Source of the DNA: Apoderus coryli
Taxonomy: Eukaryota > Arthropoda > Insecta > Coleoptera > Attelabidae
Reading direction: 5' to 3'
Assembly: GCA_911728435.2 (NCBI GenBank)
Contig: OU452204.1
Location: forward strand, 3,658,001-3,722,000
DNA: 64,000 nt
The translations under genes were made by a program, and so were the position numbers. The notes under the pieces are model-generated. The model ran no database searches, was not told where the DNA came from, and saw only the letters and a program-made list of their open reading frames with translations. The number at the start of each line of letters is the position of its first letter. Positions within the stretch are counted from its first letter, which is position 1. This document shows positions 34,306 to 46,005 of the stretch, piece by piece.

Positions 34306-35367
34306 TACACAGTAAAAAATAATCCCGTGTATAATTACACGACGGAGTGGTAAACGCCTTGTGTGTAACAATTCTACACCATTATTCGTATTGTGCCGGC
34401 CTAGTAACGAAATCAAATTTGGTAAAATAGTATTTCACACACTACAGTGTAAAATCAAGTTATGTGCTTGTTCCGTGTTACTTTCTCAGACACTGTGTTA
34501 TTTTATACACCACTCGCATTACTTGTACACAAAAAATATTTAAATTTACACTGCACAATGAACGATTATACACCCTGTAGTGTATAATATGAGTCCAAGT
34601 TGGCGCATGCGCCTGTCGTTTGTCTGGCGTCACCGACGCAGTTCCAGATTGTTTATGATTCGTCCATGAACAGAATTAAGTACTGAGTCTCATAGAGGGT
34701 TAAAACTTAAAACTTCTTATAAAACAAATAAATATGAGTGATATATTAACTTGTAAATTCAATTAAATTTTGTGAGAAAAGACGTAAAACTTATCAGAGA
34801 CTGAGAAACGTGATTCAATAAGTGTTTAAAGTACAAAGAACCCTATAATGTTACTATGGCTTTAACTAAAAATGTCATATTGTTTCTAGTTCCAAAATAT
34901 GTTTTTATTTATTACGTAAGTAAGTAGTTTGTTGTTTTTTAATTAAAAATGTTTCAGTTGTACTGTTGCAATTTTGATATTTTGCATAAGTTCCTTTGAA
35001 ATATGACTCAAATGTTTTATGTGTTTTTGAATATAATAAACAAGTCTAAAAATAATCCAATATTTCTTTTTTCTTCTATACTTAATACCTACTGTAGATA
35101 AATATATTACACCTTTCAGTGTACTCTATTTAACACTGTTTAGTGTTAATTTAACACGGATAAATGAAGTAGAATACACTGCTCTGTGTATTTTTAACAC
35201 GAATTGGTGTAAAATTTACACAATATGGTGTGTTATGTATAACACTGGTTTGTGTCAATTGTAGACGGTAGTTACCACAAATCTTAGTGTAGAATATACA
35301 CGAAATGGTGTGGACTTATATAGACCACTTTTCGTGTAAAATTCTACGCGATTTTTTTTACTGTGTA
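34306..35367. repeat. Fold-back element rich in GTGTA/TACAC
   Basis: Ends are inverted repeats: tacacagtaaaaaataatc at 34306 and its complement gattttttttactgtgta ending at 35367. The first about 250 bp and last about 260 bp are studded with gtgtaa and ttacac motifs in both orientations (for example gtgtaaaat, atacacgaaatggtgtggac). The middle (about 34580-35090) carries neither the motif nor a coding frame. A non-autonomous DNA transposon with repeated subterminal motifs, family unknown. Confidence 0.65.
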
Positions 35368-35679
35368 AAAAATAAATATGTGACACTTGATTTGAAAGCT
35401 AACAATATATGTCACTGTAATTAGCATTGTTAAACATGATGTTTCCATAGATACGATTTTTATGTTGCAACATTTAGGAAATACAGGGTGCGATTCATTT
35501 GAATTATTTAACAAAGTTAAAAAGAATCATAATATAACAGTTGTAGAAAAAATATTGTTTGGATTTCGTGTGAAAATTCCTGTTTTATGGCACATTCGAA
35601 TGAATTTTTGACCTCGACAACTCTCGGCCAAAAATTAACACTCTTATGTGCCATTTACAAAACACTCATTTTGCACACT
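35368..35679. other. Intron 1, non-coding
   Basis: The sequence tacagggtgcgattc near 35482 shares the TACAGGGTG start of other elements here. Nothing coding. Confidence 0.35.
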
Positions 35680-36945
35680 TAATACAAAAATAACTATTTT
35701 CTATAACTGTCAAAAATGGTTTAAATAGTTCAAACTCCTGATTGAAGGAGTTGACTTCTTTATCAATATTATATACATTACATAACTGACAAGCTCTCAG
35801 AATTGGAGCTCTGCCCTCAAAAACTGTGCGAGTCTGCGGGATGCGAAACAGATCAGGCATTGAATTGAGGTACATTCAGGCTCACATGCATCAACAGTCG
35901 AGAGCAATTGAAACCAGCATTCAAGATCTTGAACAAAAATATCTGAAATGCAAAAACTCTTCTGGAATTCAAAGACCGAACCCCGAAACACGACAGTAAA
36001 AACGGATGATCATAACCTCTGAATGGATACCTCCCCTAAATTTTAGAATAGAGGTATTCTTGGTAGATTGGGGACCATACAACAGATACATACTCCAACT
36101 TGGACCTAACCAGTGACTGGTATAAAGATACCAAGCAGGGTACGCTCCGGAATCCCGAGGTCGAACTAACAACAAAACTCAGACTACGCATCACACTAGC
36201 AGTCATTTCTTGAATGTGGCACCCAGATCCCGCAGACTTTAGCACTTTTCAAGGACGGCACCGCTAATGTTATAATGGTCTGGTAAATGTTACGAATTTA
36301 CATATGCTTTTATTGAGTGGAATTCTATTGAAAGTACACCATCGCTCTAACTGATCTAAGTCCTCCTGTAATCGGAGACAGTTGCTGCGGTCCTTTATGA
36401 TGCGGAATATTTTTATGTCATCAGCAAACAATAGACATCTACTCTGAAGATTAGCCGTGATGTCATTAATATAAAGATAGTAACGAGTCAATGTTATTAA
36501 AATTTCTACAGTTTCTGACAATAAAACCCTAAACCTTACTCCACTCCAACGTCTTAGTATTGATGTATTCAGCGAATGCCAACTTAGGATCACAGACGAC
36601 TCCCAAATCTGTAACAGTATTAGCTCGAGCAATCGTCTGACCCACATGATAGATATGGTCATAAGGCTCTATTTGTTTTGTGTAAACAACATATTTACAT
36701 TTCGAGGCATTCAAACATTGCTTATTCAAACTACACCAGTAGTAATAAGCTACAGTCATTGGGGTCATCAATCGACATGTAGGTTTTAACATAATCCGCA
36801 AATATCAATTTTGCACAACTCAAACGTTTCTCAAGATCATTGATAAATATCAAAAACAACAGGGGTACCAGGTTCGACCTGACGAACACCTGATGCCGAT
36901 GTTCCCAAGTAATCCTTTTATTGAAATGCATTATAAAACACATAT
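35680..36945 (-). mobile_element. Two overlapping non-LTR RT fragments in tandem
   Basis: Minus strand. From 36943 the first fragment gives NLVPLLFLIFINDLEKR and a palm box reading FADYVKT in place of FADDxKT, then ITCD-like DLGVVCDPKLAFAEYI (to about 36560). It is followed at once by a second fragment: LYINDITANLQSRCLLFADD, IKIFRIIKDRSN, then a disrupted thumb region (36480-36150) and RFYCRVSGFG to 35680. Both are CR1/jockey-like RT palms in the same order, so this is one copy inserted in another or a tandem remnant. Stops and frameshifts throughout. Confidence 0.65.
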
Positions 36946-38163
36946 TGGACTCGATTGCTCAAATATGATTCAGCTTATCGACGAAACCATATTGGACAAG
37001 TTTTCTAATAATAATTCCGTGCACAGAAAAAAAAACTTGGTTTATCCAAATAAAAAATATTATTTAGAGGTGAATTTGCTAGTTTTCGCAAAATTTTTGT
37101 TAAAGTAATAAATGTAGTTATCAAGTATGAGTAGCTACATTATCTAAAAACGACAATTTTTCCTGCTAAGCTGATATTTTCTCATCTAAACGAAACTTGT
37201 ATGTGCATTAGTTAAATAAGATTTCAAATTGTGAACCTATATAAAATTTTATTTGCGCTAAATGAGTTCGGTATTCTGCTTGAATTAGGTATTGTACACC
37301 TACAGATTTCCATACGTACCTACCCACTTAGGTGTAGCTATTATTATTAAGAAAATACTTAATGAGGTAATTAGGTTGGTACCTATACGTACCTAACTAT
37401 TCTCAAAAATCGTTTTATGAAACCCAAAACTAAATTAGTTCTAATAGGAACATATACCTACCTACCTATAAATTTTAGTTATCTGCTTTAGTATATTAAT
37501 GTACCTAGGTATGTGGATTATAATATTTAAGTATAAATAAGATTTTAACAACTAAGTACATAGCTAAAATAGGCACTGATTTATTTAAATCTGTGTAATT
37601 GTTATTTTACCTAATACTTTTCATTTACGAAATTTCCATCCTCCAAAATATCGAATTATTTTATCTGGTAGAGATAGGAACCTATACTTGTGTACATAAG
37701 TCGTCATTCTATTTCAGCCAACGGTTATTCCCCGTTCTACCTAATGTGTTTGTCCCCGCTGCTAGTCCACGTACCTAAAACCCTTTGTAAAAGCCGGTGC
37801 CGACAACTTTCATCTTCTATGTATGTACCAACTTGTACCTAGTGCGTCTCGCTTGGTGTAGAGGGACGGGGTTTCATTTTGGTATTTTTTGATTAGAGTC
37901 TTGGCTTGGCGTCGCTCTAACTAGGATCTAGTTATTTTGTGTTCTAATCTGAAGATATTTTAATTTAATATATTAAATTTTGATTTATTGATAGTAAGTA
38001 TATACCTAGATATTGATATCCCAATTTCTACAAGTGGTGAGGACGGACTATACAAACAGTAACAGATATGTATTATACCCCCAATGTGCATCCAACATAA
38101 TTAAGTGTAGTGATTAGTTTGGTGTGTTGAGTTTTGTTAAATATTCATATATTATTAATATCT
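36946..38163. other. Intron 1; possible promoter region of an antisense transcript
   Basis: No coding frame. 37700-37950 is GC-richer than the surroundings (tccccgctgctagtccacgt, aaaagccggtgccgac). If the exon at 38164 is real, its promoter or 5' UTR would lie here, but no TATA or initiator can be assigned. Confidence 0.3.
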
Positions 38164-38227
38164 ATGGAGGAAACAAAAGAAATATTAATTAGCTGGAATC
38201 TGGGGGAGCTCGTTGATACTTTTCTCA
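38164..38227 (+). CDS. Possible first coding exon of a SAM-like protein, antisense to kinase gene
   Basis: ATG at 38164 opens 21 codons (METKEIL-type start: MEETKEILISWNLGELVDTF) that end in a strong donor, A|gtaagt. The pattern of a leading helix with xxLxxWNLGELVDTF resembles the first helix of SAM domains in many short insect proteins. No convincing following exon was found downstream in this window, so this is a weak call. It could be a lone exon of a real gene or a chance frame. Confidence 0.3.
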
Positions 38228-38914
38228 GTAAGTAAATTATAATAATTATTATTTAATTATTTATTTTTATAATTTTACGAGCAATGCAAACAATCTTATT
38301 TCATGGCAATATCAGATATAATCTTTGGCAATAGATACCTATCTAGATACGTATTATTTAGTAGGTACTTAAGTAATCCTAATTTAAAATACTTTTTCTA
38401 ATTTAATCAATCTTAATATGGAATTCCTCCATTTACAGCAACTAAACAATAGTTTAGATGGGTTCACGATAATATATTTAATTTGCCAGGGACGGATTAA
38501 TTTTTAGCAAATTAATGCAGTTTTTCAAAAGAAGTTACATAAATATTTTAGCTAGGTATGACTTTTTTCTTTCTTTTGTAAAGGTAGGTGTGTATTGATT
38601 TGTTTACCATTTTACCAATGTCTGTGAATTAGGATTTGTGGATTGGAATTATCTTATCATTCCTCGTACGTACCGGTAGAATCTGTCACTTTACTTAGTT
38701 TCCTCATAAGGAATCTAAAGTTTCTTTGATATTTTTTTCTTGTTTCAGCGTCATTGTTTTTCGGAAAAACTCGATTTTTTTTTAAATAACCAATACATTT
38801 TAGGTTTATTTGTCCCCAAATTAGATAACTACCTAGTACCTAGTTAGTAGATCTTGAAATGTATAATATTTATAGTAGAAAATGAATTAGGTATAAACTA
38901 TATTTTACAAGGCC
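38228..38914. other. Intron 1, non-coding
   Basis: Candidate acceptors (tttacag at about 38441, cttgtttcag at about 38749) give frames that stop within a few codons. Nothing else seen. Confidence 0.35.
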
Positions 38915-39700
38915 GTATTTTTTTTAAGAAAATGCAATTTTTTGGGATTTTAGTTTTTATTGATTTCTGACATTATTTTTACAGATATAAAAAACTTAAA
39001 AGCTCTCATTGTTACTTTTTTATGAGAAAAAGATGGCCCTGGATTTTTTATTGTTAAATTTAAAGCCATTTTCAAAACAAAAATAGATGTAACGGAATGG
39101 TTTCAACAAGTTTTCAGTATTTTTAGCTGTTATTTAAACTTCAAGAAAAATCGCCATAGTTTGGCACTTATTTTTCGTAAAAGATTCATCTGAGAAAGAC
39201 GTTTTTTTAATAATTTCAAAAAGCACAAACATTTTAACTAAATTTAAAAAACTGCGTACAGAATAAAATGTGCTGGCAGAAATAAATTGGCAAATAATAA
39301 TAAATAATTTTGATTAACGTCGAAAGAATTTTTTTGCAAAAATTACTAATTAAGTATATACTTACTCTGCATTCAGTCAGTTAAGTCCCAAACTATGGCA
39401 ATTTTTCTTGTATAAATTTAAATAACAACTAAAAATACTGAATACTTGTTTAAACCACGTATTTTTGAATTGAAAATGGCTTTAAATTTTACAATAGAAA
39501 ATCAAGGGCCGTATTTAAAAAATCGAAGTTGATGGTTTTTCGAAAACGAAACGTCGAGTCTCCTCAAAAAGCAACAATGAGAAAGTGCTTTTCATTTTTT
39601 TTATATATATGTAAAAATAATGTCTGAAATCAATAAAAACTAATATCGCAAAAAATTGATTTTTAAGAAATTATCGAAAACTGCTAAATTTACTTTACTT
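38915..39700. repeat. Inverted-repeat element (MITE-like), ~0.8 kb
   Basis: About 300 bp at the left (ggccgtattttttttaagaa, then cattattttta, cattgttactttttta) is mirrored at the right with divergence (aacaatgagaaagtgctttt, taatgtctgaaatcaataaa, gatttttaagaaatt). Sequences such as gccatagtttggcac/ctatggcaatttttct face each other near the centre. Non-coding, family unknown. Confidence 0.7.
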
Positions 39701-39984
39701 TTGAAAACACCATTGAAAAGGTGTTTAAATAGTACAACTTTTCTCTAAGTTAACCGACATTGTCACTCCGACCGTTTCCAAGATCAACCAACCCTAGTTG
39801 TTTATGTGCTGAGCAATATTCTCAGGAATTCCTGCAAAGGATTCAGCCGCATTATACCTACCCACTTTAACATGTGTAGATTGAAGTTTGACTATATATA
39901 CCTAGCTTAAATTATACCTAATACAAGATTTTCAGTAGGCTTAAGTTTATTTTAAAAAAATAAATAAATAAGAGTCGCACTAAA

Positions 39985-40553
39985 AACCTGATGGTGGTTC
40001 AGATAAAAAAACGTAAGCACCACAGGGGCCCCCAAATCTTGTCTACCCCTTCTAGAAAAAATTACTAGAAGAGAGAGACAAACACTATTTGTCATTTAAA
40101 TAAAAATATATTGTATGTTAGCAAAGTTTATTAGTTATTTTAGTAATGTAGAAAAATTTACTGGATAGACATTAAACGAGTATCATCACTAAAGTAACTA
40201 GTAAACTTTGCTAGCATACAATATACTTTTATTTAAATGACAAATAGTGTTTGTCTTTCCCAGACAAGGAGCATATGTAAACTATTCAAGAATATTATCT
40301 AAATGACATAATGTCTATCCAGTAAATTTTTCTACATTACTAAAATTACTAATAAACTTTGCTGGCATACAATATATTTTTATTTAAATGACAAAAAGTG
40401 TTTGTCTCTTTTAGACAAGAAGCATATGTAAACTATTCAAGAATATACTCTAAATGACATAATGTCTATCCAGTAAATTTTTCTAGAAGGGGTAGACAAG
40501 GTTTTGGCTGTCCCTGTGGTGCTTACGTTTTTTATCTATCTGAACCAAGGTTT
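39985..40553. repeat. Complex fold-back element with internal direct repeats
   Basis: The outer inverted repeats of about 65 bp are tggttcagataaaaaaacgt, aagcaccacagggg, cttgtctaccccttctag (left) and the complement at 40485-40553. Inside, a unit of about 150 bp (ctttgctagcatacaatata, aatgacaaatagtgtttgtc, agaagcatatgtaaactatt) occurs twice head to tail (about 40186-40345 and 40346-40490), plus a partial inverted copy at 40100-40180. Non-coding. Confidence 0.75.
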
Positions 40554-41062
40554 TTTTTTCTGTGTTTCATAGGAGGAGGAAGCAACATTTCGCAACTATA
40601 TTGCTGCCTCCTTAGGCAGTAACGTTTAGTGAGATATCACAGAAACTACAAAAATTTGAACATTGAATCTATGAGAAACCAGCAATATACGAAAGCGGTC
40701 TATAAATAAGGACACGAACAATGAAACATAATATTTATCTTGCCCGTTTACATGCTTCAAGTAGGAGAATGTTTAGGAACATTAACAGCTCGAGACCAGT
40801 CGTCTAAAGCTTTGGAAGAAGGCAGTTTAATATCTTGCTCTAATAATTCTCCTTAACTCTAATGGACTTCTATGAGAAGGAGCAACTATGCACGGATTAT
40901 TTTAATACACACTGTAACTCTATAGTACAACAGATAATCTCCACGTATCCATAACAATAAAATAAAATTTATATGGCTATGTAAATATATACGTTAAGGT
41001 TTAATGAAGACATGCATATTTTTGTATAATAAATACATAAATAATGTAAAAGTTTCTCTTAC
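40554..41062. other. Intron 1 end
   Basis: Nothing coding. The exon 1 donor (gtaaga on the minus strand) is at 41062-41057. Confidence 0.45.
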
Positions 41063-41225
41063 CTTCGACTGATACGGAAGCATAGTGACAATCGGCGCCA
41101 TATAGATTCTCCACACTAACGTCATATTTACCACTGTCATCTGTTGTAATATTCTGCAACAGTAAACATGAAACGCCATCACCAGATGTAATGCTGGTTC
41201 TTTCGTCATTTTTCAGTTGACGACC
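41063..41225 (-). CDS. Strn-Mlck: Stretchin-Mlck-like kinase, first exon seen (second half of an Ig domain)
   Basis: 163 bp with acceptor tattttttcag before 41225 and donor GAAG|gtaaga after 41063. It opens in phase 0 and leaves one base of a Gly codon that pairs with exon 2. It encodes GRQLKNDERTSITSGDGVSC, then LLLQNITTDDSGKYDVSVEN and YASVSVEG, the C'-to-G strands of an I-set Ig domain. The DSGKYDV motif corresponds to the canonical DxGxYxC, but Val stands where the second disulfide Cys would be. The first half of the domain must come from an upstream exon. I did not find one between here and 64000 by reading, so the gene continues beyond the window. Confidence 0.85.
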
Positions 41226-41589
41226 CTGAAAAAATACAATATAATACAAAATATTAACTTTTCTCATAATACTAAATTTATCTTGGAATATAAAACAGGT
41301 CTATTTATATAAATAAATAATTTTAAACAAAACGAAACGGTATATTATGATATTTTTAATTAATTTTATTGGTCTATGAATTACGTATAGGTACCTACTT
41401 AGTCATCTAATTTAATTATTTACGGCAAGTATTTAATGGTATATTTAAAGTTTAAAGTTTGTCCCAAAAACTTCAGATAAATAGTTAATAAGTAAAAAAA
41501 AAAGAAGAGTTTTTACATAAATAATAAAGAAATAAAAATCGGTAATGTTGATGATATTTGACTGTCCAATTATTTTTAATCTGTCAAAT
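41226..41589. other. Next intron, non-coding
   Basis: Nothing recognised. The acceptor of the Ig exon is at 41227-41226. Confidence 0.4.
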
Positions 41590-44500
41590 TTCTTGAAGTC
41601 ATGAATCACTATACAAATGCCGAGATGACCGACATGCACCTCATATATGGACTCGCTGATGGCAATGCATTAGAAGCTAGGCGGTTGTACACTGAAAGAT
41701 TTCCTCAGCGTATGGCTCCTGAAAAATTTTCGAAAGTATTCATCGACGCCTTCATGACGCTCTACCGGAAGAACTCAGTGATGTGAACGACACAAATAAT
41801 TACTTCTTAAATTCTATACGCCCTTAGTGCCCGATAACAAGGTGTTGAGCTTCTATTCTCATAATGTGATTGACCACACCTCCCCAAAATTTGATTCTGA
41901 ACCTGGGTCTGAGATCACTGTTTTAAACATAATTAAAAATGTTAAAACAACAGCTGTGGGTGCTGATGGCATAAACATCGATACAATAAGATTATGTGTT
42001 CCTTTTCTACTGCCATTTATAACCCATATAATTAATTATAGTCTAATAAAATCACAGTTTCCAAAGTGTTGGAAACTGGCTAAAGTCCTTCTATTTCCGA
42101 AAACTTCAAATACCACAAACTTTAAAAGTATAAGGCAAATTAGTATTCTCCCAACATTCTCTAAAATATTGGAGAAAGTAATTGAGACATAACTTGTAAT
42201 ATATTGATAATAACTCCATACTACACAGTCTGGATTTAGGCCGGGATGATATCTTCAAGGCAATAGATAACAAAAAGCTCACTGTACTAGCACTTTTGGA
42301 TTTCTCCAAAGCGTTTGATACCCTGAGTCCATGAGCTTCTTACATCTATACTGCATTATATTGGGCTAACCACAGGTGCAACTAAATTGTTTGTGAATTA
42401 TCTTGCGGACCGAGAACAAGCTGTTTCTTACAAGGGAGCACTTTCTCGTTTTCTTGTTCTAAGGAGGAGGGTTCCTCAGGGATCAGTACTTAGACCGTTA
42501 CTGTTCAGCATCCAACGCACCCAGTGTAATTTCTCATTGCCAAGAGCACTACTTTGCCGACGATGCTCAACTCTATTTGTCGTTTACCTTAAAGAATGCA
42601 CACATCAACAACGATTTAGAGTCATTTAGAGTTTTTGCGGAGAGCCATTGTCTGAGACTGAATGCGAAGAAAACTGTTGCAATTGTCTTCGGTTGAAAAA
42701 CTGAAAGATAGATATTCTTAAATACGTTTGCAATATGCTTAAAATATCTGACACTGTTGTGGAATTCCATGAAAAAGTTAAAAATCTTGGACTTGTGCTT
42801 GACGAGGAATTACAAAGTCTCTCCAGAAAGCCTATCTAAACCTTAAGACGGTATTTCATAATAGGGAAGTTCTGACCAGAAACCTGAAAATTTCGTTGTG
42901 TGACACGCTCGTATTATCACATTTTAACTACTGCGATACCATTTATAATGCCAGCTTGATGGTGGTCGATAAAAATCGGATACAAAACTCCAGAATTCAT
43001 GTTTGAGACTGATATTTGGATTTTGCAGGTTCCAGAGAGTCAGCCACACTTTGTGTAAGGCCAACTGGATTAATATGCACGACAGACGACAACTGCATAC
43101 CTCAGTTCGATATTTTTCTATTTTAAAAAATAAAACACCACCTTATTTGTACAATAAAATCCAGTTTAGGACAGATATTCATAATATAAATATACGCTTC
43201 CCTAATACACTTAATATACCATCCATTCCACGGAATTGTACAAACGGTCCTTCTCATATACAGTGGCTAAATGCATAAACTCCCGATCTAAAGAATTGAG
43301 GGAAGCTAAAACTAAGCGTTCATTTAGGCGAATACATATGAAGCGCAATGGCTCACTTGGGATAGATGGTTGAGCGATGTGGGGATGGACAGTCTTACCT
43401 ATTGTTGTTTGTTACTGTTTTGGGGTTAATGTAAATTATTGATATTATTGTTCTATATTTAATCTTTTCCATGTATTGTTATATTCATAAATATTATTCT
43501 TGTATATTATTTTATTGTCTATGGGTTAGCTGAACAGACGGTTATATGTACTGTACCGTACTAAATCTCGCCCAATTGCATTAGGTATGTTATAATTGTA
43601 ATTGTTTACTACTGATGCAATAAAAAAACTTTATTATTATTATTAAATAGCCACACTAAAACGAACTGGAGGAACAGGAAGGCCAAAGACAGCAAGAACG
43701 ATAGAGCTGGAAGAGGATGTGCTGAACATAGTTGAAGAAAATCCAGGTACTTCTACTCAAAAAGTTGCTGAGGTTTTGAATGTAAGTAACAGCACTATTT
43801 GGCGCATTCTTAATAAGGACAATTTGTTATATCCATACCACATCCAATGCGTTCAAGCACTTATTCCTGCTGATTTTCCTCCACGTATGGCATTCTGTCA
43901 GTGGCTTTTGCACAAAATTGTTGAAATTCTGATGTTGATTTTGTTTACTGATGAAGCGAGTTTTTCAAGAAATGTTCATAATAATAGTGATTTATGGTGT
44001 GACGAAAATACGCATGTGATATTTGAAGATAATTTTCAACATCAGTTCTCGTAGAACGTTTGGATTGGAATTGTGGGTGACATGTTGTGGGCTTAATTCG
44101 ACCCATATTTCTACCAGGAAAACTTACCGGAGAGGTATACCGCGACTGTCTGGAATATAAGCTTTCTGGAAAACGTATTATTGGCAATAAGAAATGCAAT
44201 GTGGTTTATGCACAATGGTACACCAGCGCATTTTAGTCAGGTTGCTCGTGAGTTTTTAACAGGAAGAATCGTATTATTGCTGGGTATAATTCGATTAGAA
44301 ACGACCCTGGTATTTTTAAAAGATTCCGCCAGTCAATGATGAGAAGATTGGATTCATGTATCCGAGCTGGAGGTGGTCACTTTCAACAGTTTTTGTATTT
44401 TTTTTATTAGGTATAAATGTTACTTTATTTATTTATTTTTATCTAGCTTCGAAATTTTAATGTTATTTTTAGTTGAAATATTCGCAGATATTCTTGGTAT

Positions 44501-44856
44501 GTTGAAAAATGTTTTAAATTTTTATTTCGTAGACGAAGCAACATATGAAAAAATTACAGGAGATAAAAAAGTTGTAGTTTTAGTTGCTTTATCTCAAGAC
44601 AATTAGAAATTAAATTACAGTCAGTGGCGTACATTTTTGTTGTCATTAATAATTTTTATTAAGTTGCACCACTAACGCCACACAACAACGGACAAATTTC
44701 ATAAAAATCGGTAAGGAGATATTTGACTTAACTAAAAAAACAAACAAACTTTAACACCTTGTATCTTGGAAGCAATGTTTATGGGAACTTTTGTCATAAA
44801 ATGACCTGAGAAAATACACCCTTAAATATTGCCGCGCCTTTTTGAAACACCCTGTA
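41590..44856 (+). mobile_element. DUF4817-type transposon split by a non-LTR insertion
   Basis: The N-terminal transposase helix domain is at 41601-41770 (DMHLIYGLADGNALEARRLY, then ERFPQRMAPEKF). The same protein resumes at about 43650 with GRPKTARTIELEEDVLNIVE, PGTSTQKVAEVL, first catalytic Asp in LFTDEASFSR, and, after a stop at 44052, NVWIGIVGDML and NGTPAHFSQVAREF. The right end is a noncoding tail ending gaaacaccctgta at 44856, the same terminal motif as the 31378 element. The left end is not resolved. Non-functional: stops, a 1.9 kb insertion, missing last catalytic block. Confidence 0.75.
41768..43650 (+). mobile_element. Non-LTR retrotransposon (jockey/CR1-like) inserted in the transposon
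   Basis: RT blocks in order: KTTAVGADGINIDTIRL, WKLAKVLLFPK, ILPTFSKILEKVIET (to 42192), LALLDFSKAFDTLS (about 42290), FVNYLADREQAVSYKG, VPQGSVLRPLLFS (about 42470-42510), a palm region with frameshift (CRRCSTLFVVYL), then FFC-type CDTLVLSHFNYCDTIYN, ANWINMHDRRQL and SVRYFSILKNKTPPYLYNKI (to 43278). The tail is aataaaaaaactttattatt at about 43620-43645. The 5' end is truncated just after the transposase helix domain. Same family as 29040-31340. Confidence 0.8.
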
Positions 44857-45969
44857 TAAACCTTAGAAACTGATACAACTCCAACTGTGAAACTTTCAAC
44901 CCAAATTTAACAACCAACGATTATGGCTATATTATAACCGAACATCTTTTCGTGTTTTGAACTTATTTGCTTTGTGAATTTACTTATTTGGAATAAACGT
45001 TCTTTTAATATTGCTTTAACAGTGAGTTAATATTAAGACCATAGTTTGAAAAATAGTTATCTTCAGGACATAATAATAATAAAACTTCTTATTCTAGAAA
45101 TGTCAGCACATAGAAAAGCAATTATAATGAATTCAAAATGTAAAAGTTGCCCAGAAAATTAATTAAATCATACAAACTATACAAACTTCACTTTATAATA
45201 AATAATGCATAAATAACCATATAAATAACTATCCAATTTTTGATTTATGTCTCTCTTAAAATGTCATTCAATTCAATTTTAAAAGCTCCATATTTATATT
45301 TATTTCATTTATTTACAATCATAATAAAAAATTCTACAAATACTTAAACATAATAATTTATTATGTATGGTATTCATATTATTTATGATTTGCTTACCCA
45401 TTTGGGGGAACTCGTATTTAGTCTGAGATTCTTGTAGGTAGTTATTAAAACAATAATTTTTTATTGGCTGCACTCGCATTTTTGGAAAATTTATCTTGAA
45501 ACATTGTATGTATACCAAATGCATTAAACATTGTCTCGGAATTTTTAAGGCGTGATTTTTTTGTTTATACAACAGAAACGTTTAGACATGTACTATAGTT
45601 TAACGACATGGTTTTATTTATAAATATTTAAAGAATAGTTGTTTAAAGCTAATTCAAACAACAAGGTCATACTAGATTATGATTTTCAAACGAAGAGCTC
45701 ATGTAATAATTAAATATAAAATCCATGGAGGAGCCGCGCCACCAGGGCTGTAAATGCTTGTTTCAAAAATTGTAAGAACGACGATAAAAAAAGCCGCTAC
45801 GCAAAAATTCGTATACGTTATCAAATTAATTCTAGACAACATTTAACACTTAACGAGTTTCTCAACGCCTGAGAAAATGAGCTTTGTAGAAACGGGCGTG
45901 TTCCATAAACATAATGACAAACCTTAACGGATGCTCAATGATACCACTGAGTTGGAAAAACAACACTTT
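44857..45969. other. Non-coding stretch
   Basis: No gene found. A GC-richer patch around 45725-45760 (catggaggagccgcgccacc) has no recognised relative. Confidence 0.35.
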
Positions 45970-46005
45970 ACCAGTTTTGTCCTAAAATTTTAGGACAAAA
46001 CTGGT
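45970..46005. repeat. Perfect 36 bp palindrome
   Basis: accagttttgtcctaaaa followed directly by its exact reverse complement ttttaggacaaaactggt, with no loop. It lies in noncoding sequence; a cruciform or a fused inverted-repeat transposon core are possible explanations. Confidence 0.95.

Noticed and set aside
40020..40540. CRISPR-like array
   Set aside because: Only two to three repeats, in mixed orientation, in a eukaryotic fold-back element with terminal inverted repeats.
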